Below, one piece after another: positions 1 to 6,843 of a DNA stretch of 10,462 bases. The notes beneath the pieces are model-generated. The model was not told the DNA's origin. It ran no database searches and saw only the letters and a program-made list of their open reading frames with translations. The stretch's first letter is position 1. Each line of letters begins with the position of its first letter. Source of the stretch: an uncultured Prosthecobacter sp. (lineage in GTDB: Bacteria; Verrucomicrobiota; Verrucomicrobiia; Verrucomicrobiales; Verrucomicrobiaceae); the NCBI GenBank assembly GCA_947523045.1, contig CANNUR010000090.1:1-10462 (forward strand). The letters run 5' to 3'. Both the position numbers and the translations under genes were made by a program.

Positions 1-1106
1 GCCCGTGCCAGGCCGCAGCCGTCCTCAAGGCGCAGGCCGCGGAATTCCAGGCCGCGTGCGTGCCAGTGCTCGCGCACCACGGTGTCCGGTGCCTGCCCGT
101 TTTGCAGGCCGAGCAGGCGGAACAGGCATTCGGTCTCATGATTGTCGGAGGTGGCGTGGATGCGGGCGACCCATTCACGCAGGGGTGGCGAGGCATGGCG
201 ATGCAGCACGTGGGCGTCCTCGGCCAGGGGCGATTCGGCAATGCCTGCCATGCCCGTCACCTCGATGCCGGCGGCCAGCAAGGCGGCGCGCAGGTGATGG
301 GCGGCAAAGCCTTCCGGATCGGGCACGGCGCCGCTGACGCGGAACTGCGGCCGGTCGGCCGGCACGGTGCCACGCAGGTGCAGGCGAGTCGTGCGTTCGC
401 CGCCGTGGATCATGACGCCGTCGCCGCTCTCCGGCGCGCCGGTGCGCACCTCGTTGATCCACTCCATGCCGGGCACCTCGGGGACGATTTCCACGAGCTG
501 CGCCGGCTGCCCCTCGGCGCTGCCCGGGGCAAAAACGGCGCTGTAGCGGTTGTGCTCAAGGTTGAGGCCGGCGACCGGACTGCCGTAACCGTTGCCGATG
601 TCGCCCCAGCTCCAGTGGTCGTCGAACAGCGAGCCGGTGAACAGGCTGCCATCGCCGAGCACGCGTCCGTCGATGCGACGCAACCCCTGGCGCTGCAGTT
701 CGGCGGCCCAGGCGGCGAGATCGCTGAGCGAGAGCAGGGGATCGCCGCCACCGCGCAGGACGAGGTCGCTCTCAAGCATACCTTCCTGCGGCGGTGCCTT
801 GGCCATCAGGCGGGTCTCGGCGCGGAAGTCCGGTCCCAGCACTTCCAGGGCGGTGGCCGTGGTCACGGTCTTCAGGCTGGAGGCCGGGATGAAGGCGGTG
901 TCCGCGTTCACGGCCGCCTGCAACGTGCCGTTGGCGTCGAGCACGCACAGGCCGATGGCCGCGCCTTCGAGGCCGGGCTCGGCGACGGCGTGTTCCAAGA
1001 GCGATGCGAGCACCAAGGCGCGTGTCGACGGTCGTTCACGCCAGCCCCAGAACAGGAGCAGGGCGAGCGCAAGGGTCGTCAGGGCGATGAACAGGCGTTT
1101 GGACAC
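1..1106 (-). CDS. dacB: D-alanyl-D-alanine carboxypeptidase / PBP4 family (partial, C-terminus outside window)
   Basis: Peptidase S13 (PBP4) proteins cleave the terminal D-Ala or the cross-links of peptidoglycan in the periplasm. The visible 368 codons begin at GTG 1106 and run off the left edge. Residues 5-22 form a hydrophobic signal or membrane anchor. The acyl-enzyme motif SxxK is seen as PASSLK (Ser76, Lys79), and the second motif SxN as SDN (residues 320-322) in the family context SDNHETE. The third motif (KTG) would lie outside the window. The stretch at 362-368 reads DGCGLAR, where PBP4 proteins usually have DGSGLSR. The region between SxxK and SDN is long, as expected for the inserted domains of class C enzymes. 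The GTG start is chosen because a promoter ends exactly 6 nt before it. It is divergent from the alpha/beta hydrolase. Family call is firm; endopeptidase versus carboxypeptidase activity is not decidable. Confidence 0.9.
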   Translation of the reverse strand, partial: MSKRLFIALTTLALALLLFWGWRERPSTRALVLASLLEHAVAEPGLEGAAIGLCVLDANGTLQAAVNADTAFIPASSLKTVTTATALEVLGPDFRAETRLMAKAPPQEGMLESDLVLRGGGDPLLSLSDLAAWAAELQRQGLRRIDGRVLGDGSLFTGSLFDDHWSWGDIGNGYGSPVAGLNLEHNRYSAVFAPGSAEGQPAQLVEIVPEVPGMEWINEVRTGAPESGDGVMIHGGERTTRLHLRGTVPADRPQFRVSGAVPDPEGFAAHHLRAALLAAGIEVTGMAGIAESPLAEDAHVLHRHASPPLREWVARIHATSDNHETECLFRLLGLQNGQAPDTVVREHWHARGLEFRGLRLEDGCGLAR

Positions 1107-1112
1107 GCTACC

Positions 1113-1140
1113 AGTGTAAGGCCAACGCCGTCCCTGGCAA
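1113..1140 (-). promoter_or_regulatory. Promoter of dacB, leaderless geometry
   Basis: On the minus strand a -35 box TTGCCA (1140-1135) and a -10 box TACACT (1118-1113) are separated by 16 nt. The GTG start codon begins after a further 6 nt, exactly where transcription would be expected to start. No Shine-Dalgarno sequence is present. Boxes and spacing are seen; the leaderless transcript is inferred. Confidence 0.55.
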
Positions 1141-1141
1141 T

Positions 1142-1155
1142 GGCCGTGCACGGCC
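1142..1155. repeat. 14-bp perfect palindrome between divergent genes
   Basis: GGCCGTGCACGGCC is perfectly self-complementary and lies in the 95-nt gap between dacB and the hydrolase gene, just upstream of the dacB -35 box. It could be an operator for a dimeric regulator of one or both genes. In GC-rich DNA a chance palindrome is possible. Confidence 0.35.
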
Positions 1156-1201
1156 TGCATTTGGCCCTTGGAAAAGCCGCGGCTGCTGTCCATGGTGGGC
1201 C

Positions 1202-2119
1202 ATGGCCTCCGCCACCCGCCGTTTTCTGCGCCTGTGCTGGCGCGCCTTTGCTGTTTTTCTGCTGGCCGCCCTGCTGCTGGGCGCGGTGGGCTGGTGGTAC
1301 TTGCATCCCGAAGCCGAGGTGACCCGCGGTGTCGTGTATGGTCAGCGCCAGGGGCAGGATCTGATCCTCGAGGTGCATCGACCGCGCCAGCCGAATGGCG
1401 TCGGTCTGCTGTTGCTGGTCAGCGGCAAATGGAAGTCGCATCCCGGCAAGTTCGACCCGTGGCTGGCCGGGCCGGCCCTGCGGCAGGGGCTGACCGTTTT
1501 TGCCATCACCCACCTGCCACAGCCGCAGGCGAGCGTGCAGGAAATTGTCGAGGACATGCACCGGGCGGTGCGCTTTGTCCGCCATCACGCAGCGGACTAT
1601 GGGGTCGATCCGCAGCGGCTCGCCGTCACCGGCGGCAGTTCCGGGGGGCATCTCAGCCTGATGCTCGCCACCCGCGGCGGGCCCGGCCCGGTCGACGCCC
1701 CGGATCCGGTGGACCGCGAGGACAGTTCGGTGCAGGCGGTGGCCGTGTTCTTCCCTGTGACCGACCTGCTCAACCTCGGCAGCTCGACCGAGAATGACGG
1801 CACCGGCGGACCACCGCGCAGTTTCAAGAAATCCTTTGGTCCGGCGGCGGCCGACCTCGCCCAGTGGCGTCGCATTGGCCGCGAGATCTCGCCCATCTTC
1901 CATGTCGGCGAGCGTCTGCCGCCCGTGCTCATCGCCCATGGCGATGCCGACACGCTGGTGCCGCTGGAGCAGTCGGAACGGTTTCGCGAAAGCGCCGCCC
2001 GTTTCGGCCATGACATTCGGATTCTCGTGCGACCCGGCGCCCGCCATGGCTGGTTGACGATGCCCTGGGACATCCGCACCTTCGCCCTCTGGGTCAACGA
2101 ACGCCTCGCCGCCCTGTGA
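1202..2119 (+). CDS. Membrane-anchored alpha/beta hydrolase (esterase/peptidase-like)
   Basis: A 305-residue protein of the alpha/beta-hydrolase fold. Residues 14-33 are a single hydrophobic segment after an arginine-rich N-terminus, suggesting a membrane anchor with the enzyme on the periplasmic side. The nucleophile elbow is GGSSGGH (Ser147), the acid is probably Asp250 in HGDADTLVP, and the base is His282 in RHGW, all in the usual order and spacing. The early oxyanion-hole motif HGG of the hormone-sensitive-lipase group is not seen; the equivalent strand reads LLLLVSGKW. The fold resembles acetyl-esterase, dienelactone-hydrolase or prolyl-oligopeptidase-like enzymes, and the substrate is unknown. 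Its stop codon overlaps the next start by 4 nt. No Shine-Dalgarno sequence precedes the ATG. A weak TTGGAA (1168-1173) and CATGGT (1191-1196) pair could be its promoter. Confidence 0.85.
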   Translation: MASATRRFLRLCWRAFAVFLLAALLLGAVGWWYLHPEAEVTRGVVYGQRQGQDLILEVHRPRQPNGVGLLLLVSGKWKSHPGKFDPWLAGPALRQGLTVFAITHLPQPQASVQEIVEDMHRAVRFVRHHAADYGVDPQRLAVTGGSSGGHLSLMLATRGGPGPVDAPDPVDREDSSVQAVAVFFPVTDLLNLGSSTENDGTGGPPRSFKKSFGPAAADLAQWRRIGREISPIFHVGERLPPVLIAHGDADTLVPLEQSERFRESAARFGHDIRILVRPGARHGWLTMPWDIRTFALWVNERLAAL

Positions 2120-2841
2120 CCGAACCGCTGCTCACCCGTTGTCCCATCCTGCACCGCGACCGTTTTCTGCTCGTGGTCAACAAGCCCTCGGGCGTGCTCT
2201 CGCATCCGAATCCCGGTCGCCGCGGCGAACTCGCCGCCTTTGAGGGCCGGTATGACGAGAAGGCGCAGTGCTTCGAATCCGCGGCCGGTCGCGTCTGGCT
2301 CATGCACCGGCTCGATCAGGACACCTCCGGCGTGCTGCTCGGAGCGCTGGATGCGGTCACCGCCGGCAAGTGTCGCGAGGCCTTCGAGAGCGATGCCATT
2401 GCGAAGACCTATCTGGCCGCCGTCCGCGGCAATCCCGGCCGCGAGGGGGTCTGGCTGGACCACCTCGCCACCGCGCACGAGCGCGGCCGTGTCCGCACCG
2501 CGGTGGTCAAGGGGCGACCGCCGAACGCCGAGCTGCACTTTCGCCAGCTTGCTTACGATCCCGTGCGACGTCAGTCGCTCCTGGAAATCCGCCTGCTCAC
2601 CGGCAAGACCCACCAGATCCGCGTGCAGGCGGCCTCGCGGCAGTTCCACCTGCTCGGCGACGATGTGTACGGCCACTTCGAGCTGAACCGTCGCCTGCGC
2701 GCGGAGGTCGGCCTGAAGCGGCTCTTTCTGCACGCCGCCCACCTGGAGTTCAAGCACCCCGCCAGCGGCCAGCCCCTGCGTCTGGAGGCGGCGCTGCCGG
2801 AGGATCTGGCGACCGTGCGCACCCGCCTCGGACTCGGTTGA
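2116..2841 (+). CDS. RluA-family RNA pseudouridine synthase
   Basis: This 241-residue protein belongs to the RluA family, which isomerises uridine to pseudouridine in rRNA or tRNA in the cytoplasm. The catalytic motif HRLDQDTSG is present, with the nucleophile Asp67. Other family blocks are the opening VVNKPSGVLSHP (residues 20-31), LLTGKTHQIRVQ and the HLLGDDVYG block. There is no N-terminal S4 RNA-binding domain, so it resembles the short RluA/TruC-like members rather than RluC or RluD. The exact target uridine cannot be read from sequence. Translation starts at GTG 2116, which overlaps the TGA of the hydrolase gene (GTGA), so the two are probably translationally coupled in one transcript. 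Confidence 0.92.
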   Translation: MTEPLLTRCPILHRDRFLLVVNKPSGVLSHPNPGRRGELAAFEGRYDEKAQCFESAAGRVWLMHRLDQDTSGVLLGALDAVTAGKCREAFESDAIAKTYLAAVRGNPGREGVWLDHLATAHERGRVRTAVVKGRPPNAELHFRQLAYDPVRRQSLLEIRLLTGKTHQIRVQAASRQFHLLGDDVYGHFELNRRLRAEVGLKRLFLHAAHLEFKHPASGQPLRLEAALPEDLATVRTRLGLG

Positions 2842-2862
2842 GGCAGGCGGACGGACCCGGCC

Positions 2863-2890
2863 TTGCATGGCGGTCGCTGCCGACTATGCT
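2863..2890 (+). promoter_or_regulatory. Promoter of parC-like gene
   Basis: A -35 box TTGCAT (2863-2868) and a -10 box TATGCT (2885-2890) are 16 nt apart in the 84-nt gap after the pseudouridine synthase. This gives an expected leader of about 29 nt before GTG 2926. The leader contains no Shine-Dalgarno sequence. Confidence 0.5.
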
Positions 2891-2925
2891 GAATTTTTCC
2901 GTCCCAACCCCGCCGACCTCCGACC

Positions 2926-4974
2926 GTGCCGAAGAAACCCGCCAAGCCCGCCGAAGACGACTCCCCCATCCTGGCCGACAGCGCGCCGATCGAGATCAAG
3001 CCGGTCGATGACCTGTATGGCGACTGGTTCCTCGACTACGCCAGTTACGTCATCCTCGAGCGCGCTGTGCCGCACATCCACGACGGCTTCAAGCCGGTGC
3101 AGCGGCGCATCCTGCACAGCCTCGATGAGCTGGAGGACGGTCGCTACAACAAGGTGGCCAACGTCGTCGGCAACACGATGAAGTACCATCCGCACGGCGA
3201 CGCCAGCATTGGCGACGCCTTCGTGCAGCTGGGGCAGAAGGACCTGCTCATCGACACTCAGGGCAACTGGGGCAACATCCTGACGGGCGACAATGCCGCG
3301 GCACCGCGTTACATTGAGGCGCGCTTGTCGAAGTTTGCCCTCGACGTCGTCTTCAGCCCGAAGGTCACCGAGTGGGCGGCGAGCTACGACGGCCGCAACA
3401 AGGAGCCGGTGACCCTGCCGGTGAAGTTCCCGCTGCTGCTCGCCCAGGGGGTGGAGGGCATTGCCGTCGGCCTGTCCTGCCGCATCCTGCCGCACAACTT
3501 CATCGAACTCTGCGACGCCAGCATCGCCGCCCTGCGCGGCGAGGAGTTCAGCCTGGTGCCCGATTTCCCGCAGGGCGGCATCATGGATGCCGGCGACTAC
3601 AATCAGGGCCTGAGGGGTGGCCGCGTGCGGGTGCGCGCTCGCATCGAGGTGGGCTCGAAGAAGAACACCCTGCGCGTCGTGGAGATCCCCTACGGCACGA
3701 CCACCGGCAGCATTCTCGACAGCATTGTGGCCGCCAACGACAAGGGCAAGATCAAGATCGCCCGGGTCGAGGACAACACGGCGGAGAATGTCGAGATCCT
3801 CATCCAGCTGCCGCCCGGGGTCGATCCCGACCAGACGGTCCAGGCCCTGTATGCCTTCACCGACTGCGAGATCTCGCTGGCGCCGAACGCCGTGGTCATT
3901 CAGAACGACAAGCCGCGCTTTGTCGGCGTCAACGACCTGCTGCGCGAGAGCGCCCAGCACACCAAGGACATCCTGCGTCACGAACTGGAGATCCAGCTCG
4001 GCGAACTGGAGGAGAAGTGGCACTTCAGCAGCCTGGAGAAGATCTTCATCGAGAACCGCATCTACCGGCGCATTGAAGAGTGCGAAACCTGGGAGGCGGT
4101 CATCAAGGCGATCTGGACCGGCCTGAAGCCGCACCTTGGGCTGCTGCGCCGCGAGGTGACCGACGACGATGTCGCCCGCCTCACCGAGATCAAGATCAAG
4201 CGCATCTCCAAGTACAACAGCTTCGAGGCCGACGAGCAGATCCGCGGCCTGGAAAAGGCGATTGCCGAGGTGCAGAAGAACCTCAAGCAGCTCACGCGCT
4301 ACGCCATCGCCCACTTTGAGCGCCTGAAGAAGACCTACGGGCCGGGGCGCGAGCGCCGCACCGAGGTGTCCAGCTTCGACCGCATCGCCGCCGCCGAGGT
4401 CATCCTGGCCAACGAGACCCTGTATCTCGACGCCAAGGAGGGCTTCGCCGGCACCGGCCTGAAGAAGGAGGGCGAGCCGGTCTGCAAGTGCTCGCCTCTC
4501 GACGACCTCATCTGGTTCACCCGCGAGGGCGTCATGACCGTGTCCAAGGTGGCGCCCAAGCTCCACGTCGGCAAGAACCCGGTTTACCTGAACCTGTTCA
4601 AGAAGGACGAGGAGGCGGTGTACACGATGATCTACCGCAATGGCAAGCAGGGGCCGGTCATGGCCAAGCGTTTCCGGGTCGGTGGCACCACCCGCGACAA
4701 GGCCTATGTGCGCACCAAGGGGGCGCCCGGCACGATGGTGCTGTTCTTTGCCCGCCACGAAACGGAGGCCGAGAGCGATGCCCAGAACCTGCTCATCCAC
4801 CTCAAGCCGGCCCTCTACCTGCGCACCCTCAGCCTGAAGTTCCCGGTTGCCGCGCTCGCCATCAAAGGCCGCGACTCGCTGGGCAACATCGTCACCAAGC
4901 ACGCCGTGGACCGCATCGTCAACGAACGCAAGTCCGCCGCGGCGGAGGACAAGGACGCCGAGGCCGGCAAGTGA
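2926..4974 (+). CDS. parC: Type IIA DNA topoisomerase subunit A (topoisomerase IV ParC / GyrA-like)
   Basis: The A subunit breaks and rejoins both DNA strands, working with a B subunit (ParE/GyrB) that is not in this window. The 682-residue protein has the A-subunit core: the winged-helix block with VKR-like KPVQRRILHS (residues 56-65), YHPHGDASIGDAFV (87-100) and the active-site tyrosine Tyr129 in AAAPRYIEARL. A tower/coiled-coil region follows (about 340-470, including EIKIKRISKYNSFEADEQI). A C-terminal domain (about 490-660) probably forms a reduced beta-pinwheel. I do not see a clear GyrA-box (QRRGGKG), which favours ParC over GyrA. The wording of the core is that of Bacteroidetes/Verrucomicrobia ParC, shorter than E. 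coli ParC or GyrA. Ala93 stands at the GyrA Ser83 position and Asp97 at Asp87. The start is GTG; the N-terminal 25 residues are a charged Lys/Pro/Asp tail. Confidence 0.92.
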   Translation: MPKKPAKPAEDDSPILADSAPIEIKPVDDLYGDWFLDYASYVILERAVPHIHDGFKPVQRRILHSLDELEDGRYNKVANVVGNTMKYHPHGDASIGDAFVQLGQKDLLIDTQGNWGNILTGDNAAAPRYIEARLSKFALDVVFSPKVTEWAASYDGRNKEPVTLPVKFPLLLAQGVEGIAVGLSCRILPHNFIELCDASIAALRGEEFSLVPDFPQGGIMDAGDYNQGLRGGRVRVRARIEVGSKKNTLRVVEIPYGTTTGSILDSIVAANDKGKIKIARVEDNTAENVEILIQLPPGVDPDQTVQALYAFTDCEISLAPNAVVIQNDKPRFVGVNDLLRESAQHTKDILRHELEIQLGELEEKWHFSSLEKIFIENRIYRRIEECETWEAVIKAIWTGLKPHLGLLRREVTDDDVARLTEIKIKRISKYNSFEADEQIRGLEKAIAEVQKNLKQLTRYAIAHFERLKKTYGPGRERRTEVSSFDRIAAAEVILANETLYLDAKEGFAGTGLKKEGEPVCKCSPLDDLIWFTREGVMTVSKVAPKLHVGKNPVYLNLFKKDEEAVYTMIYRNGKQGPVMAKRFRVGGTTRDKAYVRTKGAPGTMVLFFARHETEAESDAQNLLIHLKPALYLRTLSLKFPVAALAIKGRDSLGNIVTKHAVDRIVNERKSAAAEDKDAEAGK

Positions 4975-5070
4975 CCCCGGGGTGCTTGCGGGAAATGTGG
5001 CAGGGTTTTTGCTTGTGATTGATTCCGACGGGGGCATCGGTGCTCCTGTCGGTCAACTCTCTCCACACCC

Positions 5071-5340
5071 ATGAGCTCTACCCTCCATCTCAGCCGCGCC
5101 TTCGTCGAGTTCGGTCCCTTCACTGTTGACGAAATGCGCGCCTTCCTCGAGCGCGGCATCCTCAAGTCGACCGACTACATCCGGGTCGGCAGCTCCGAGA
5201 CCTGGCTGCATGTCGACGAATGGGCCGCGACCGCCCCGAAGCCCGCTGCCGAAGCCAAGCCTGCAGCCGCCAAAAAAGCGCCTGCCAAGAAGGCCGCCCC
5301 CAAAGCGGCCGCTCCGGCGAAGAAGGCGGCGAAGAAGTGA
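5071..5340 (+). CDS. Small GYF_2-like (DUF4339) protein with lysine/alanine-rich H1-like tail
   Basis: An 89-residue protein in two parts. Residues 8-52 match the GYF_2/DUF4339 pattern: an aromatic strand, the turn FGPFTVDEMRAFLERG, then TDYIRVGSSETWLHVDEW with the conserved Trp. GYF-like domains usually bind proline-rich or other peptides. Residues 56-89 are almost only Ala, Pro and Lys (11 lysines and one Glu), with repeated PAKKAA units as in bacterial histone-H1-like proteins, so nucleic-acid binding is likely. There is no signal peptide, so it should be cytoplasmic. It lies 96 nt downstream of the topoisomerase gene on the same strand and may be co-transcribed. No Shine-Dalgarno sequence precedes the ATG. 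The domain call is by pattern only and the function is unknown. Confidence 0.75.
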   Translation: MSSTLHLSRAFVEFGPFTVDEMRAFLERGILKSTDYIRVGSSETWLHVDEWAATAPKPAAEAKPAAAKKAPAKKAAPKAAAPAKKAAKK

Positions 5341-5352
5341 GGCCTCACTTTT
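5335..5352. terminator. Compact bidirectional terminator-like palindrome holding both stop codons
   Basis: AAGTGAGGCCTCACTT (5335-5350) is a perfect 16-bp palindrome. It contains the TGA of the plus-strand gene (5338-5340) and the TGA of the minus-strand gene (5347-5345). As RNA it would form a 6-bp stem with a GGCC loop. The plus strand ends in a run of four T (5349-5352); the minus strand continues CTTCTTCG. It probably separates the convergent transcripts, although the stem is short. Confidence 0.45.
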
Positions 5353-6151
5353 GGCGCGAGGCGTAGCCGGGCAGCGGCTTGCCGTCCTCTCCCAGCTTGC
5401 CGCAGCTCCACAGCAGGCCGCGCGCCACCAGGTCGAGGAAGACCGGGTCTTCCATCGTCGAGTTGTTGTGGCCCATGGTGGTGCCAAACACCTTGCCCTT
5501 GCCGTAGGTGTTGACCCAGACCAGGAAGTGGTCCTTCTGGGTGTCCTCGCCCCAGGCCTTGGCCAGCGGCACGAAGTTCGGGTACAGCACCTCGTTCTTG
5601 TAGAGTTCGTCGGCCTTGTCGTGCCACTCCATCGGGAAGCCCTTCATGACCGGGTGCTCGGGGGCGACGTTTTTGACCAGCAGATCGCGGTTCTTCTCGT
5701 GGCTCATGCTCTTCTGGCCGAGGCACTTGCGCCATTCATCGGTGGCGGCGGCGCGGTAGCTGTGGGCGGAGCAATGCAGCATGACCGCGGCCACACCGTC
5801 GTGGTGGGGCTTGGCGATGCGGTTGACGAAGGCGTCATCGGTGATGCCGCCGAAGCACTCGTTGTGCAGGACGACGTCGTAGCCCTTCGCCCAGTCGTCC
5901 TTTTCGTAGATGCTGATGCGGTGGGTCTTGTCCTTTTTGCCGTCGGGACCTTCTTCGTGCACGATGGTGAACTCGACGTTCGCTCGCGAACTCAGGCCCT
6001 CGGCCAGGATCATCTTCTGGTTCTCGTAATCGTGGCAGCAGCCGCCGGTCACCATCAGCACGCGCAGCGGCTTGGGCGCCTCGGGATCGGCGGCGACGGC
6101 AAACAGTCCGGCCAGGGCGAGGCCGGCGAGGAGGAAGAGATGAAATTTCAT
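5345..6151 (-). CDS. Secreted ThuA-domain protein
   Basis: A 268-residue protein with a signal peptide (residues 1-20, cleavage near AVA-A) followed by a ThuA-like domain, a glutamine-amidotransferase-related fold seen in sugar-use loci. Visible family features are the first strand PLRVLMVTGGCCHDY (28-42), KGYDVVLHNECF, the central AAVMLHCSAHSYR strand and turn, HPVMKGFP, and the C-terminal FGTTMGHNNSTMEDPVF with LLWSCGK. ThuA domains are often found in secreted proteins of Verrucomicrobia and Planctomycetes, with probable roles in carbohydrate binding or turnover; the reaction is not established. It lies 54 nt downstream of the lolA-like gene and could be the last gene of the thiE series or have its own promoter (only a poor TTGAGC candidate is seen). 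It ends 4 nt from the stop of the convergent gene. Confidence 0.88.
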   Translation of the reverse strand: MKFHLFLLAGLALAGLFAVAADPEAPKPLRVLMVTGGCCHDYENQKMILAEGLSSRANVEFTIVHEEGPDGKKDKTHRISIYEKDDWAKGYDVVLHNECFGGITDDAFVNRIAKPHHDGVAAVMLHCSAHSYRAAATDEWRKCLGQKSMSHEKNRDLLVKNVAPEHPVMKGFPMEWHDKADELYKNEVLYPNFVPLAKAWGEDTQKDHFLVWVNTYGKGKVFGTTMGHNNSTMEDPVFLDLVARGLLWSCGKLGEDGKPLPGYASRQK

Positions 6152-6205
6152 GCGCGCCGACTCTGACAGCGGCGCGGCCCGGGCTCAAGGCGGAATCTGC
6201 GCCGT

Positions 6206-6838
6206 TCAGCGCGCCAGCAACCGCGCCTTGGCGGCCGGATCCGCCGGTCGCGGCGGGCTGAAAGTCAGCAGCAGGGTCGAGCCATCGCCCTGCAGCACGC
6301 GCAGTTGCACGAGCCGGGCGCCATCGGCGCTGATCTGCAGGTCGAGCTGGCGCAGGTGGCGACGGATCACCGGCAGCTTGGGGCGCAGGCTGACGGCCGT
6401 CACCTCCGCGGTTTGTTGCTCGGCATCGACCAGGAAATGCTTCTGCAAGTCCTCGGGACTGGCTTCGCGACCGCTGAGAAAACGCGTCCACATCCGCCAG
6501 CGCGGGTCCTCGGCATCCAGCTCCCGCCAGTCGGTCGCTCCGGCCTCGCGCACGCGAAAGGTCTCCTGATCGTGCACCAGTACGGTGGCGGCCGGCCGGC
6601 CCAGCTCCCAGCGGAAGCCGCCGTCGGCGAAGTGCCAGAAGCGCCCGGGCGTGAGGATGGGGCGCGCTAGGGCCGGGGTCGTGCGCGTTTGCTGGAACTC
6701 GACCTCAACGTCGCCGCGGGTCCGCTGCGCCTCGGCCCAGCGCAGCAGCACCGCCGGCAGGGGCTTGGGCGGTGGCGCGGACGGCGCGACCTGGCCATGG
6801 GCGGCGACCGCCAAAAGGCAGAGCAGGAGCAGGCGCAT
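6206..6838 (-). CDS. LolA-like outer-membrane lipoprotein carrier protein
   Basis: A 210-residue exported protein with a signal peptide (residues 1-15, cleavage near AHG-Q) and a LolA/LppX-type half-barrel. Visible features are GDVEVEFQQTRTTP (42-55) and the strand pair ILTPGRFWHFADGGFRWEL, then PAATVLVHDQETFRVRE, all typical of the first half of LolA-like proteins. The later strands are less conserved. LolA carries lipoproteins across the periplasm, but related proteins also occur with lipid-handling enzymes, and no lolCDE or lolB is nearby, so the cargo is not certain. The ATG follows the stop of thiE by 5 nt, so the two are probably co-transcribed. The functional link to thiamine synthesis is not obvious. 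Confidence 0.75.
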   Translation of the reverse strand: MRLLLLCLLAVAAHGQVAPSAPPPKPLPAVLLRWAEAQRTRGDVEVEFQQTRTTPALARPILTPGRFWHFADGGFRWELGRPAATVLVHDQETFRVREAGATDWRELDAEDPRWRMWTRFLSGREASPEDLQKHFLVDAEQQTAEVTAVSLRPKLPVIRRHLRQLDLQISADGARLVQLRVLQGDGSTLLLTFSPPRPADPAAKARLLAR

Positions 6839-6843
6839 GGGGG

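Noticed and set aside
60..1322. 420-codon plus-strand open frame over dacB and the start of the hydrolase gene
   Set aside because: It lies opposite a protein with intact PBP4 motifs and overlaps two real genes; its translation is low-complexity Gly/Ala/His/Arg.
4974..4983. ACCCCGGGGT palindrome at the end of the topoisomerase gene as a terminator
   Set aside because: It has no room for a loop and no T-run directly after it; the T-rich stretch at 5006-5010 is too far away.
2884..5037. 717-codon open frame on the minus strand opposite the topoisomerase gene
   Set aside because: It is an antisense shadow of a high-GC gene; the plus-strand protein has conserved topoisomerase motifs including the active-site Tyr, while the shadow has no recognisable family pattern.
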